A DNA stretch of 64,000 nucleotides, from the NCBI GenBank assembly GCA_904063045.1, contig CAJFCJ010000023.1:1-64000 (forward strand), read 5' to 3'. The position numbers and the translations under genes are program-made. This stretch comes from Dimorphilus gyrociliatus. Lineage: Eukaryota; Annelida; Polychaeta; Dinophilidae. The notes under the pieces were generated by a model. The model saw nothing but the letters and a program-made list of their open reading frames with translations, had not been told where the DNA came from and searched no databases. Positions 38,009 to 49,522 of the stretch are shown here, piece by piece (within the stretch, counting starts at the first letter, position 1; the number at the start of each line of letters is the position of its first letter).

Positions 38009-39028
38009 ATGAAGGCTTTTGTTCTCTCTCTTCTCCTTGTTGCTGGTTAGTACATCAACCTTTTAAATAAAATGCAACAATATTTCTCTTTCTTGCATCT
38101 TCAACACTATTTGTTCATTTACAGTAAGTGCAGCTCCTAAACGCCCATTTGCTCAAGTCACTACAAACTTGGGAAGAATTGTTGGTGGAACTGACGCCGT
38201 TAAAGGATCTTGGCCTTGGCAAGTGTCCCTTCAACGATGTACTAGTACTGGATGTACACACAAGTAAAATAACATTCAATTAAAGCATTCATCAAATGCT
38301 AAACAGTCTTTTAATTATCATCCATCAGTTGCGGTGCAGTTGTTTTGAATGAAAATTGGGTGTTGACTGCTGCCCACTGCATCCAGAATCCGGATCTCGA
38401 ATCACATCGTTTAGTTTTTGGTCTTCACGATCAAACCAAACAAGATGAAGCCGTCACTCTTAAACCATCAATTGTTAGATTCCATCCTGATTTTATCAAT
38501 GACGGTCCTTCCGGATTCCCCAACGATATTGGTGTTATGAAACTAGAATCTCCAGTCGATCTCTCCAGACCAGGAATCAGTGCAGCCAAACTTGCTCCCG
38601 CCGATGACTCCGCCCTTGACGGAACCGAATGTACTCTAACCGGCTGGGGAAGATTATACGGATTCGGACCATCTCCCAACATCCTCCAACAAGCCAACTC
38701 TAAGGTATTGACAACTGAAGATTGTCAACTTCAAGGAATTCCTCAAGCAGAGAGACAATACCATATTTGTCTTAATGACGATGACGAAACGACTGGAAGT
38801 TGTAATGTAAGTATTTCAGAGTGAATGTCTTGTTTTGGATAGATAATAATAGAATATTGTAAAATTCAGGGAGACTCTGGTGGTCCATTGAACTGTGACT
38901 TGAACGGTGAAAAGATTGTTGCTGGAGTAACATCATTCGGAGTTTTCGGTTGTCCACCTACTGCTCCATCAGTGTACGCAAGAGTTTCGCAATACTTGAC
39001 TTGGGTCAACGACAACACACAAGATTAA
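38009..39028 (+). CDS. Chymotrypsin/elastase-like serine protease, copy 1
   Basis: Exons 38009-38045, 38125-38263, 38329-38806, 38870-39028; 270 residues. Signal peptide ([15 protein letters not shown]), then a short propeptide ending LGR before IVGG, the trypsin-type activation site. The catalytic triad is present: TAAHC (His57), NDIGV (Asp102) and GDSGGP (Ser195). Before the serine it reads TGSCN, so position 189 is Gly, not the Asp of trypsin, and position 226 is Ser; this fits a brachyurin/elastase-type pocket rather than trypsin. It is presumably a secreted digestive enzyme. Exon 3 protein is identical to that of copy 5. Confidence 0.93.
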
Positions 39029-40274
39029 ATATTTCACAATTGAGATTTCTGTTTTAAATAAATAAAAGATAAATGTTTTGAAAAAATATGAATTTTGTTT
39101 TGTTATGAAAATGCAGTTGCATTTTATCGAGTAAACATTTTCTTTAATTTACACTTTTCCCAACATAATTCAAGGCATAAGAAACACGTCAGAGCTTTTC
39201 TGTTCTTGAAAATAAATACAAGCTGTCGACGTGTAGACTACAACCCTCATGACATATTATAGAAAATCAGATGCCTTAAGTACATCACCTCTTTTAACTT
39301 TGCTAGGTTTCATTAATATACAGTGAAGTCAACTTTTTACCGTCTTTAATTGTTAATTGATTTTTCCTCCTCAGAAGAAAATTTCTTTTCTTACTAATGA
39401 AAAGACAATTGTGAAACGTCCCTTTTTTTCTCAAGTAGCAGAGAACAATTATTCGAATATTGCTAGAACTGCGATCACACATCATTGTTTAGAGTTGTTT
39501 AGTTCAACTAAAATATAGGTTTACTACCTTTTAATTAAACTTCAAAGATAGGAAAGTCACCAGTTGGAAAATTTCACATGATGGAATATGAATCTTTTTC
39601 AGTTGTTGAAACTGGAGATGCAATCAACTCTTGTCTGTAGTGCTTGTAGGCTGGACATTCATGTTTTACCCATTTTATCTTTTGCCACCTGGAAATGACT
39701 TCTTCATATTATTTTGTCTAAAACCCTAAACCAACAAAATATCTTTTAATCTCTTTCACAAGTTTCTGATGAATCGTTAAGTAATTTAAAAAATTCGAGG
39801 TCATATGAGGGTTAAAACAGTGTTTGATGACTTCATGCTTCATTTTATCATCATGACAAGTTATTATCTGACTGATGAAAAAGTTGTGTTCATTAGCTAC
39901 ATTCACGTACGTCTTCCTGTTCAACAGGCAATTTGCTGTGGCTGAATACATGTGTCGTTGTAGTAGTTTTCATCAGGAAAAAAAATCTGATAAGGCTATA
40001 AATAGAACCACTTTCTCCGTCTATGTGCTATTTGTTCTACTAACTACCGATAGTGTCACGCCAGTAGTAAATACAATGAAAGCGACCAACAGAAGTCGGA
40101 AATTCTATTTATAGATACATAGTACGTATATTTCCGGCATCAATCTTGATGGTTAAAAATATGCTCACTTCCGTTGAACGATATTCAACCGTTTCTCATT
40201 CCTTTTTCACCACATGTCGTTTGTATATAAACGATGCAGAATTCAGTAAGATCATTGAATCTGTTTGGAGCAAC
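39029..40274. other. Spacer between protease copies 1 and 2
   Basis: About 1.25 kb. It starts with the copy 1 3' UTR (AATAAA at about 39058-39063). Open frames on both strands in 39303-40114 have no known domain. The last ~60 bases are the copy 2 promoter. Confidence 0.6.
40224..40233 (+). promoter_or_regulatory. TATA box of protease copy 2
   Basis: The same TATATAAACG 10-mer as the other copies but 51 bp upstream of the ATG at 40275, with different flanking sequence. Confidence 0.75.
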
Positions 40275-41311
40275 ATGAAAACTTTTATTTTGTTAGCAGC
40301 TCTCCTCTTTGCCGCAGGTTTGTTCCACATTTCTTTAATAAGCGTGTGATAAGCTTACAAGTTCTTACTATACACCTTAACCAGTTGTGTATTTATTCAT
40401 ATGCTTTTCACTCGAAATAGAAGCAGCACCGCAGAGAAAGTCATTAACGCTCTCGGTTCACGCCAAGAGAATTGTTAATGGAGTAGACGCAGTAAAAGGC
40501 TCTTGGCCATGGCAAGTATCCGTTCAAGCTTGCACCGCCGGATTTTGCACTCACAAGTAAGATTGTCTTGAACAGCTAATGACAAACATTTGACAACACA
40601 TTCTTACATTTCTAGCTGTGGTGGATCCATAATAAATGCTGAATGGGTTCTAACGGCCGCTCATTGTATTACGAATCCTGATCCTGAAGCTCATCGTTTG
40701 GTTTTTGGACTTCATGATAGAAGTGACGAATCCGAGTCCTTAATCCGAAAACCAACTGTAATTAGACCACACGAAGATTTCATTAACGATGGATTTTTAG
40801 CCTTTCCAAATGACGTTGGCGTCTTGAAAGTAGATAGCCCACTCGACTTGGCTCGTCCCAATATATCTCCAGCAAAGCTCGTATCAGCCGACGTAGGGCC
40901 ATTGGATGGAACCGAATGTACAATTACCGGCTGGGGTAGACTATACGGCGGTGGACCAATCCCGGAAATACTTCAACAAGCCACAACCAGAGTCCTTTCA
41001 AATGACGATTGCATATCCCAAGGAATTGGTCAAGCGCAGTATCAATATCATATTTGTGTGAATGATGACGATGGTTCAAACGGATCTTGCAACGTTCGTA
41101 TAGATTTAACAGCCGTCGTATGAATGTGAATAATGAGATTTTTTTCATAAAACAGGGAGATTCCGGAGGTCCACTCAACTGTCCCGTAGGAAATGATCAA
41201 CAGGTTGCAGGTGTAGCATCATTTGTTGTGACAGGATGTTCGGTAACCGCTCCGGCCGGATACGCAAGAGTCTCAGAATATATTAGCTGGATTGAAGAAA
41301 ACACGCAATAA
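40275..41311 (+). CDS. Chymotrypsin/elastase-like serine protease, copy 2 (divergent)
   Basis: Exons 40275-40317, 40421-40556, 40616-41093, 41156-41311; 270 residues. It is clearly paralogous but the most divergent member: IVNG replaces IVGG after the activation Arg (HAKR), and the propeptide is different. The triad is intact (TAAHC, NDVGV, GDSGGP). Position 189 is Gly (NGSCN) and 226 is Ala. Exon lengths match copy 1 (478 nt for exon 3). The third intron starts with GTTCGT, a poor donor; skipping that splice would append only ten residues and remove Ser195, so correct splicing decides activity. Confidence 0.92.
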
Positions 41312-42673
41312 ACTATAAATTTCCTCTATTTTGAATAAATACAGATTTTACTTTGAATTCAACATAAAACTCTTTAGTTTAAGTTTTCACAATTGACACT
41401 TTAATTATAGCATGTAATCGACAATATAACAATCAACAATTCAGATGTTTTTTGTCTCTGCAGCATATTTTATGCGCAAATATAAGACAAGGCGAATTTG
41501 TTCTTGAGATGTCAATGCAACAAATTCAAACTATTTAAATATAAGTGATCCATTTTTTCACCAATTTATTAATGTTTTCATTTTCATCCGTCTTAGTAGC
41601 TGTATTTCTGCAAGAATTTCACTGAGCATGTATATTAAAATATCAGTTTAAAGGCTTTCAGCTTCAAGATAAACCTTTGCTTATCAAAAAGATTAACATT
41701 TTTTAACGATCACTTGTTTGTTATGCAAATATTGTTTTTTAATTTGGGTTACAACTTTTATCCGCACTTAAACTGGGGAAATTTCCTTTTCGTCCAATTT
41801 GCCAGTTTACCACGACTCTCCGATTGAAGGATGGATTCATCAGAAACACGTTGATGTCTTTTTAATATTTCCTCTGTTCATCATTTTCCGGAAGGGAAAG
41901 CTTCAGTTTCTCGAAATATTCGAAATTTCTTTTCCAATCCCTCTTTTATGGGAATGAGGTGTATTTTCAGTATCAAATCTGTCTTTCAAATTTGTTTACA
42001 CATGCCAAACATCTCTTGTTTTTCTTCCCAAACATACATGTCCAAAATGTTTTATTCATCTTTTCGCCTTAATTGTACATCCATAGCAGTCACACGCAAA
42101 AGAAGGCTATTTGCATTCAGAGCAAAATTTGCCGTTGCTATACAATATTACTCTTAATCATTAGTTCCTTGCAATAGTTTTAAGCAAAAATAACATTTCA
42201 ATCTGATCTATTTTCGTGTTTCTATTTGTAAAAATACTGTTTCATTTATGAGCAAGCATTTTCCTTTCATCAATTACTTCCGATTCATGTCTAACATCAA
42301 CTTCTTCTTCCATCGCAGAGCTAAATCATTCTTTGGGCTCAGAGAGTGATGCTCAAAGGTGGCCACATTAGTTATCTTGAATTCTCAAAGCGATTCCTAT
42401 TTTTTAGGACTATAACAAAAAAAAGACGGAAATTTTTCAACTCCAAATTTCGTAATTAGCCTATTTTGACTTGAATCTAACTTAAAAAATATGTCTTTCT
42501 TTATAAATTGAAAGTTATCTTTGTTGCTAAATATAAACTTCCGATCCACTGATAAACAATTGCACTCTTTAGCTAAACTTATCTTTTTCCCACGGTTCAT
42601 TCATTATATAAACGCCATGAAATTCTTCAATTTCATTATTCCACTTTGAATAACAACATCTCAACAAACTATC
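41312..42673. other. Spacer between protease copies 2 and 3
   Basis: It begins with the copy 2 3' end, whose AATAAATACAGATTTT stretch (about 41334-41349) recurs after copy 3. No gene is supported in the middle. From about 42530 it matches the promoter block of copy 1. Confidence 0.6.
42605..42614 (+). promoter_or_regulatory. TATA box of protease copy 3
   Basis: TATATAAACG, 69 bp upstream of the ATG at 42674, within a block nearly identical to that of copy 1. Confidence 0.8.
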
Positions 42674-43694
42674 ATGAAGGCTTTCATTCTCTCTCTTCTC
42701 CTTGTTGCTGGTTAGTACATCAACCTTTCATATAAAATGCAATAAATCTTCTCTTTCTTGCATCTTCAACACCATTTTGTTCATTTACAGTAAGTGCAGC
42801 TCCTAAACGCCCATTTGCTCAAGTCACTACAAACTTGGGAAGAATTGTTGGTGGAACTGACGCCGTTAAAGGATCTTGGCCTTGGCAAGTGTCCCTTCAA
42901 CGATGTACTAGTACTGGATGTACACACAAGTAAAATAACATTCAATTAAAGCATTCATCAAATGCTAAACAGTCTTTTAATTATCATCCATCAGTTGCGG
43001 TGCAGTTGTTTTGAATGAAAATTGGGTGTTGACTGCTGCCCACTGCATCCAGAATCCGGATCTCGAATCACATCGTTTAGTTTTTGGTCTTCACGATCAA
43101 ACCAAACAAGATGAAGCCGTCACTCTTAAACCATCAATTGTTAGATTCCATCCTGATTTTATCAATGACGGTCCTTCCGGATTCCCCAACGATATTGGTG
43201 TTATGAAACTAGAATCTCCAGTCGATCTCTCCAGACCAGGAATCAGTCCAGCCAAACTTGCTCCCGCCGATGATTCCGCCCTTGACGGAACCGAATGTAC
43301 TCTAACCGGCTGGGGAAGATTATACGGATTCGGACCAACTCCCAACATCCTCCAACAAGCCAACTCTAAGGTATTGACAACTGAAGAATGTCAACTTCAA
43401 GGAGTTCCACAAGCGGAGAGACAATACCATATTTGTCTTAACGACGATGATGAAGAGACTGGAAGTTGTAGAGTAAGTATTTCAGAGTAAATGTCGTGTT
43501 TTGGATAGATAATAATAGAGTATACTAAAATTCAGGGAGATTCTGGTGGTCCATTGAACTGTAACTTGAATGGTGAAAAGATTGTTGCTGGAGTAACATC
43601 ATTCGGAATTTTGGGTTGTCCACCTTCAGCTCCATCAGTGTACGCAAGAGTTTCGCAATTCTTGACTTGGATCAACGAAAACACACAAGATTAA
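42674..43694 (+). CDS. Chymotrypsin/elastase-like serine protease, copy 3
   Basis: Exons 42674-42710, 42791-42929, 42995-43472, 43536-43694; 270 residues. It differs from copy 1 at only a few positions, such as Arg instead of Asn at position 192 beside the oxyanion hole (SCR then GDSGGP), and in the last exon (ILGCPPSAP). Activation site LGR/IVGG and the triad are intact. The coding part is copy-1-like but the 3' flank is copy-2-like, which suggests recombination just after the stop codon. Confidence 0.93.
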
Positions 43695-44124
43695 TTATTT
43701 CACAATAATAGGCAATCAAATATAAATTTGCTTTATTTTGAATAAATACAGATTTTACTTTGAGTTCTACATGAAACGAGTTTTCACCGTTATTGTAGTT
43801 TTAAAAATTGCAGAAAGTTTGTGGTTAAATAAGTGAAATAGTGAAATAGTTTTATGGAATTTTTTGTGTTTTTTGAAGATTCACAGATTGTATTGTAGAC
43901 TTTAACCGAATAATTGCGGCAGTGTTTTAACATTAAAACGTAAAATGTTCAAGATAACATGGAAATGTGGAGAATATGGTTTATTAGTTTTTGCATAAAG
44001 TTACTAGTTCACTTATTTTTTTGTTGAAAAATTCATTTTTGTGACAGAATATTTTTGTTAAGTCATGTGAAGAAGATTATTAATAAAAATATATTATAAA
44101 CAATGACGAATATTTTTAGGACTG
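43695..44124. other. Spacer between protease copy 3 and GPCR copy 2
   Basis: The first ~75 bases carry the shared poly(A)-signal segment (TTTTGAATAAATACAG). The remainder is AT-rich and shows nothing recognisable. Confidence 0.55.
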
Positions 44125-45090
44125 TTATGTGCGTTTAAAGGAGAATTTTTTTTTCCAATTTTCTAGGTTTTTCTTTAAAACCTTCTTAAAAGTTGCATTT
44201 GTGCTGCCGTATATAAGGGTATTCCAGAATCCATTAAGTGCTATGAAATATATAGCTATTAAATGTAAATGATATAGATCGTTGGTTAATGACATGGTAC
44301 TTAGTGTTAAATCAACTGCAGTTATGGACCACGACATATAGTAAGTTATAACTATCAAGAACACTGTGCGGAGGCCTTTTCTATTCTTTTTAACACTTTC
44401 TGAAACGATTTGAGAAGTACCAATTTTATTTAATTTATTAAAAATTATTAGAATATGAGCATACATGAAGATCATAAGAGCTGATGTAAGTCCGTAATCG
44501 ACTAATATGATAACCAACCACCATACAGGTTCTTTATGAAAAGTAACTGTGCATAAAAATGCATCAGTTGTTAATGTTATATTTGAACTAAAGAGAAATT
44601 TTATTGCAAATATTAACTGAATTCCAAAAATGAATAAAACTATTGCATAAAGAAGCTTTTTCGTAACGATCGCATCGTATCTTAATGGTCTATGGATAGC
44701 GATATATCTATCACCATTAAGAATTAATAGTATTTGCAAAGATAATCCAGAAAAGAATGGATAAAATCCAGCTTGAATTACGCATACTGACCAAGGTAGG
44801 TTGTGAGAAACGTCAGCTACAAAACTTGAAAAACTCAAAATAGCTGATGTACAAATATCTATTGCAGATAATATAAGCATTAAGGTTCCATTAACAGTTA
44901 AAAGTTCTTTACAGCTTATAAATATGTAAATAGAGAAACAATTTACAAAGAGTACCATAAAAAAAAATATAAACATAATTTCATGTAGAAAATGAACACC
45001 TTCCGCCAAATAGAAACCACCTTCAAGTAAAGATATAGTTGGACAAAACTTACATGTATAATTGTACTTATTAAGGAACGTTGACGCCAT
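44125..45090 (-). CDS. Orphan class A GPCR, copy 2, within the protease cluster
   Basis: A single-exon gene of 321 residues from the ATG at 45090. It shares with the GPCR at 15403-16380 the N-terminal YNYTC..CP motif, NGTLMLILSAIDI in TM2, GDRYIAI after TM3, and NTLIYG in TM7 in place of NPxxY. TM6 reads YYMSWSI, lacking the CWxP proline. Seven hydrophobic segments are clear and the tail is short and basic. It lies between the plus-strand and minus-strand protease groups, with no sign that it is part of them functionally. Confidence 0.82.
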   Translation of the reverse strand: MASTFLNKYNYTCKFCPTISLLEGGFYLAEGVHFLHEIMFIFFFMVLFVNCFSIYIFISCKELLTVNGTLMLILSAIDICTSAILSFSSFVADVSHNLPWSVCVIQAGFYPFFSGLSLQILLILNGDRYIAIHRPLRYDAIVTKKLLYAIVLFIFGIQLIFAIKFLFSSNITLTTDAFLCTVTFHKEPVWWLVIILVDYGLTSALMIFMYAHILIIFNKLNKIGTSQIVSESVKKNRKGLRTVFLIVITYYMSWSITAVDLTLSTMSLTNDLYHLHLIAIYFIALNGFWNTLIYGSTNATFKKVLKKNLENWKKKFSFKRT

Positions 45091-46161
45091 TTTTTCTCAA
45101 TTGCAAGTATTGAAATGCATGTTTTTTAACATGTTCCATTCTTATATCATAATATTCACTTATCAATTTATTAGCATTAAAAAACTTAATTTATTAATGT
45201 TTCTTTCATTATGTTTCAATTGAAAAGAAAAATATAATCTTTTATTATTAACATTAGCTAGTTATAAAAACAGTAAACGAAACAATTATTCAATTAAGAC
45301 AATAATTGATGCAAAATAAAATACATTTCGTATTATTTCATATAAATTTTATTCTACTCTCCTTCACACTAATAACTATCTTCCAGAAATAAAGGATATC
45401 TCCAGGTTATCTATACACGTCATCCAACACCAAAGAATGAGAAAACATTAACATATTTTTCAAAAATTTCTATTCAGCACTTAGCATGATAATCGCTGTG
45501 CTTTAGCCATATTTCTTATCATCATTGAATTTACTACCAAAAATGTCTTTTATATTCATAAAAAACAAGACAGAAAGAAATCTTAATCGTTTCGTTTCCA
45601 ATAATTATTAGAAACGAAACGATTAAAATTTACAAGGTTGTATGTTGATAGCATTGGCTGTAGAGTTTGGTCAATGATCCATCATTGAAATCATATATAC
45701 TACCAAATCACTTCAAGCAGATTTAACATAGCATTCATCTACAATTTGGCAAAGAGACAATGAATGAAAACTTGAATGTTTAACCTATTAAAGCTATTAA
45801 TCAGCGCATAACATATCTCATATTATATTAAAAGAAAAAATTCAATCTATTCTCTTCAAAATCAATAATGATTGATAATCATCAATATTAATTAACTTGA
45901 GTATGAAGTTTATTTCCATTATATGATTTTATACAAGGTATCTAATATTCTAGGACATCTGAGCAGTCATCTACTATTACTCTATACTGTTGATAAGCTA
46001 AAATATCGTTGAAGTCTCTTTCTCAAAAACAGAAACAATATGAAATACTTTTTTTTCTTCAATGTTTAGTAAAAACTAAATTCATAGAAATAAGCCTTGA
46101 CATTCTTTTTAATTTATTTGTCATTTATTTATTTAAAACGGAAATTTCAATTTTGAAATAT
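45091..46161. repeat. Spacer with palindrome and truncated protease-spacer repeat
   Basis: A 44-bp near-perfect palindrome lies at 45584-45627. From about 45640 to 46020 the sequence matches the protease spacer at 51270-51660 (same order of landmarks, e.g. CAATGATCCATCATTGAAATC), so a former unit boundary lies to the left of copy 4. Confidence 0.65.
45584..45627. repeat. 44-bp near-perfect palindrome
   Basis: Arms TTAATCGTTTCGTTTC and GAAACGAAACGATTAA (16 bp each) flank C-AATAATTATT-A, whose central 10 bp is itself a palindrome. Only the C/A pair at 45600/45611 breaks symmetry. No flanking coding exon. Confidence 0.9.
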
Positions 46162-47174
46162 TTAATCTTGTGTGTTTTTGTTGATCCAAGTCAAGAATTG
46201 CGAAACTCTTGCGTACACCGAAGGAGTAGAAGGTGGACAACCGAAAACTCCGAATGATGTTACTCCAGCAACAATCTTTTCACCGTTCAAGTCACAGTTC
46301 AATGGACCACCAGAATCTCCCTGAAGTTTGGAATACTCTATTATTATCTATCCAAAACACGACATTCACTCTGAAATACTTACATTACAACTTCCGGTCG
46401 TTTCATCATCGTCGTTAAGACAAATATGGTATTGTCTCTCTGCTTGAGGAATTCCTTGAAGTTGACAATCTTCAGTTGTCAATACCTTAGAGTTGGCTTG
46501 TTGGAGGATGTTGGGAGATGGTCCGAATCCGTATAATCTTCCCCAGCCGGTTAGAGTACATTCGGTTCCGTCAAGGGCGGAATCATCGGTGGGAGCAAGT
46601 TTGGCTGGACTGATTCCTGGTCTGGAGAGATCGACTGGAGATTCTAGTTTCATAACACCAATATCGTTGGGGAATCCTATAGAACCGTCATTGATAAAAT
46701 CAGGATGGGGTCTGACAATTGTTGGTTTAAGAGTGACGGCTTCGTCTTGTTTGGTTTGATCGTGAAGACCAAAAACTAAACGATGTGATTCGAGATCCGG
46801 ATTCTGGATGCAGTGGGCAGCAGTCAACACCCAATTTTCGTTCAAAACAACTGCACCGCAACTGATAGACGATAACTTGTTTAGTATTTAATGAATGTTT
46901 TAACTGACCAATATTTTACTTGTGTGTACATCCTTCGATATCACATCGTTGAAGGGACACTTGCCAAGGCCAAGATCCTTTAACAGCATCAGTTCCACCA
47001 ACAATTCCTCTCAAGTTTGAAGTGACGTGAGCAAATGGGCGTTTAGGAGCTGCACTTACTGTAAAGGAACAAATATTGTTGAGGATGCAATAAAAAGAAA
47101 TATTGTTGCATTTTATGTAAAAGGTTGATGTACTAACCAGCAAGAAGGAGAAGAGAGAGAACGAAAGCCTTCAT
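46162..47174 (-). CDS. Chymotrypsin/elastase-like serine protease, copy 4 (altered activation site)
   Basis: Exons 47174-47138, 47058-46920, 46861-46384, 46320-46162; 270 residues. The triad is intact. The activation region reads NLRG then IVGG, whereas copies 1, 3, 5 and 6 read NLGR then IVGG: the Arg and Gly codons are swapped. Cleavage after Arg would leave an extra Gly before Ile16 and prevent the usual N-terminal salt bridge with Asp194. Other changes include RCDIEG in place of RCTSTG and INKNT near the end. It may need another activating enzyme or may be a non-activated form. Confidence 0.9.
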
Positions 47175-48182
47175 GATAGTTTGTTGAAATGCTGTTTTTC
47201 AAAGTCGAATAATGAAATTGAAGAGTTTGATGGCGTTTATATAATGAATGAACCGTGGGAAAAGCTAAGTGTAAGTTTACACTGCATTCGTTTATCAGTA
47301 GATCGGAAGTTTATATTTAGCAACAAAGATGCCTGTAGATTTAGAAAGCGGGACATATTATTATTAATGAGATTCAAGTCAGAAGAGGCTAAATGTGAAA
47401 TCTAAAAAGGTCAATATAAGTTGTATTTGAGTAAAACGGGTATTTATATTTAGAAGGAAAGTGAACCTATACATTATATCCTTATATAATTTGAAGAATG
47501 TGAAAATGGCAAAGGTAGAAGTATAAATGACTGTTGAATGAAAGTTTTCAAAATTCTTTGCTAGTGTAATTAACCTTGGGAGAGAAGGAGTGATTGTGAG
47601 AACAATTGAATTATTAGGTGTCGCCTACTCTGCAGAATTTCTTATGTTATTTTTATATTGTTTTTTTTTCACTTTTTGTTCAATCAACACTGTCAATATA
47701 GAACAAAGCTTCACAAGTCTTATATTGTAAATCACTATAGATTACTTTAATTGTTTTTATCATAAGTGTGAGACTTCCGGTGGTTTAAAAAATACTAGGA
47801 CACAGAATGAGAAAGTAAATACATCATAGCCTTATCTGGTGTCCTTTTCTTCATCCACATTAGTTACTTATGGTGTAGGCAAGTACAAAGGAATGGAGCT
47901 ATTAACTTATATGTTTTTATTATTCACAACAGAATTCCCTATAAATGATGAAGATAACTATGGTAGCATTAATTACCCATTTTTACTTTTGAATGGTGTG
48001 AAAATTACTGTTAAAATGAATGTTGATGGCATTGGCTGCAGTGTTTGGTCAATGATCCATCATTGAAATCATATATACCGCGAAATGACGTCAGGTAGAT
48101 TCAGAATAGCATTCATCTCCAATTTGTAAAAGGGACAATGAATGAAAACTTTTATGATTAACCTTTTAAAGCTATAAATCAA
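47175..48182. repeat. Protease spacer unit upstream of copy 4
   Basis: It is homologous to 50543-51420 upstream of copy 5, for example GAGAGAAGGAGTGATTGTGAG at 47580 and 50947 and the CATCATTGAAATC block. Homology stops at about 48182, where the BEL/Pao remnant starts. No gene is seen. Confidence 0.75.
47234..47243 (-). promoter_or_regulatory. TATA box of protease copy 4
   Basis: TATATAAACG on the minus strand, 69 bp upstream of the ATG at 47174. Confidence 0.8.
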
Positions 48183-49390
48183 CAGGACTGATAATAATGA
48201 GATTCTTCACGGCAGAGAAACTGCTGGATGAATGGGAAGAATCCATCACTAGGGAACTGGAAGACGGAGTAGCAGAAACCAGAAGAAAAATAAAGAAGTA
48301 TCTGACAATGATTGAGAACGATTATTCACCTAAAGCTGATAACAGGAAAGGAATGGGCTTGATTAATGAAATAAGAAAAGTAGATGTTGAAGCACACATA
48401 AAAAACATATACATAGGAGCAGTGGGAAACATGTCTGAGAAAAATGGTATTACATAAAAACTGATACCTCAGACACGACATTAGGGGTAGCCATCTATGC
48501 AAGTGCAGGTGGATTCAATAAAATACTAATGTCAAAGGCATTGATGGTTAGACCAGTGATGAAACAACACCAAGGCATGATCTTGCTATTGCATTATTGG
48601 AGGTGAAATTGGCACTAGAAGTGAGTGAGCAAAGGAGTGGCAAGAAAGCCAGCTCTATTCTTAACAGACTCTAAAGTAGTCTTAAGGTATATCAAGAATG
48701 ATGAGATACCCATGGAAAAATACGCCCGAACAAGGGTACTGGAGATACGGCAACACATGGACGCTGACCAATGGCGACACAGCAAGGAAAACCATGCAGG
48801 GTCCTGCTATTAAAAAAACTGGCTAATAATGAACTCGACCTTCTGATGTTCTTATCACAAAGGGCAGGAGGGAGGCTGGTCCATGAGAGTGCAACTCACC
48901 AAAAGGTGGAAAGGGCCATACGGGAAGCCCAAATGGAAATTGATCCAAAATGATTGGCGAAATATGCCAGTGTAAGAGGAAAAGACGGAATGCGAATCCA
49001 ACTGAGACGACTAGAGAAGAAGGAGAACAACATCGAGAACCATGGGGTCTTGGACGGAAAATCAGCAATTGGAAACCTACTGGTGAAGAAAATTAATGAA
49101 GAAAATTGTCACACTCCTTTGGCTAGAATGAGAGCAATCTTTAGGAAGACCTATTGGCTATTGAATGAAGTGGCAATAATAAGGCGGGTCATTACAGAAT
49201 GCGACCATTGCAGGAGGTAGAGAACTACAATCCGGCACAAAAAGAGAGGAAACAAAGCATACTCGTTCAAAATTGGAAAAGAATTGGAAGTTTTTAAATA
49301 TATTGGTTTCGACCACTTTGGGCCCTTTAAACTGAAGAAAGGAGGCAAGGTCAACGTATTGCTCCTCACATGCCAACAGAGCAAGGCGGT
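48183..49390 (+). mobile_element. Degenerate BEL/Pao retrotransposon fragment
   Basis: On the plus strand, broken frames read in order: a gag-like helical start (KLLDEWEESI, 48200-48450); an RNase H-type segment (TLGVAIYAS; DSKVVLRYI near 48670); an integrase H2C2 zinc domain (NCHTPLARMR, RRVITECDHCRR near 49110-49220); and the start of the integrase core (YIGFDHFGPFKLKKGGK, then LLLTCQQSKAV, to 49390). The reverse transcriptase body is missing, frames shift repeatedly, and no LTR or target duplication is visible. Both ends abut protease-spacer sequence, and about 250 bp of spacer is absent compared with the copy 5-6 spacer. Confidence 0.8.
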
Positions 49391-49522
49391 GAAACAATAT
49401 AAAATACTTTTTTTTCTTCAATGTTTAGTAAAAATTCAATTCATAGAAATACGTCTTCATATTTGTTTATTAACTTATTTGTCGTTTATTTATTTAAAAC
49501 AGAAATCTCAATTGTGAAATGT

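Noticed and set aside
39303-40114. Frames on both strands between protease copies 1 and 2 as a hidden gene
   Set aside because: No domain, no coherent exon chain, and no conservation with the other protease spacers.
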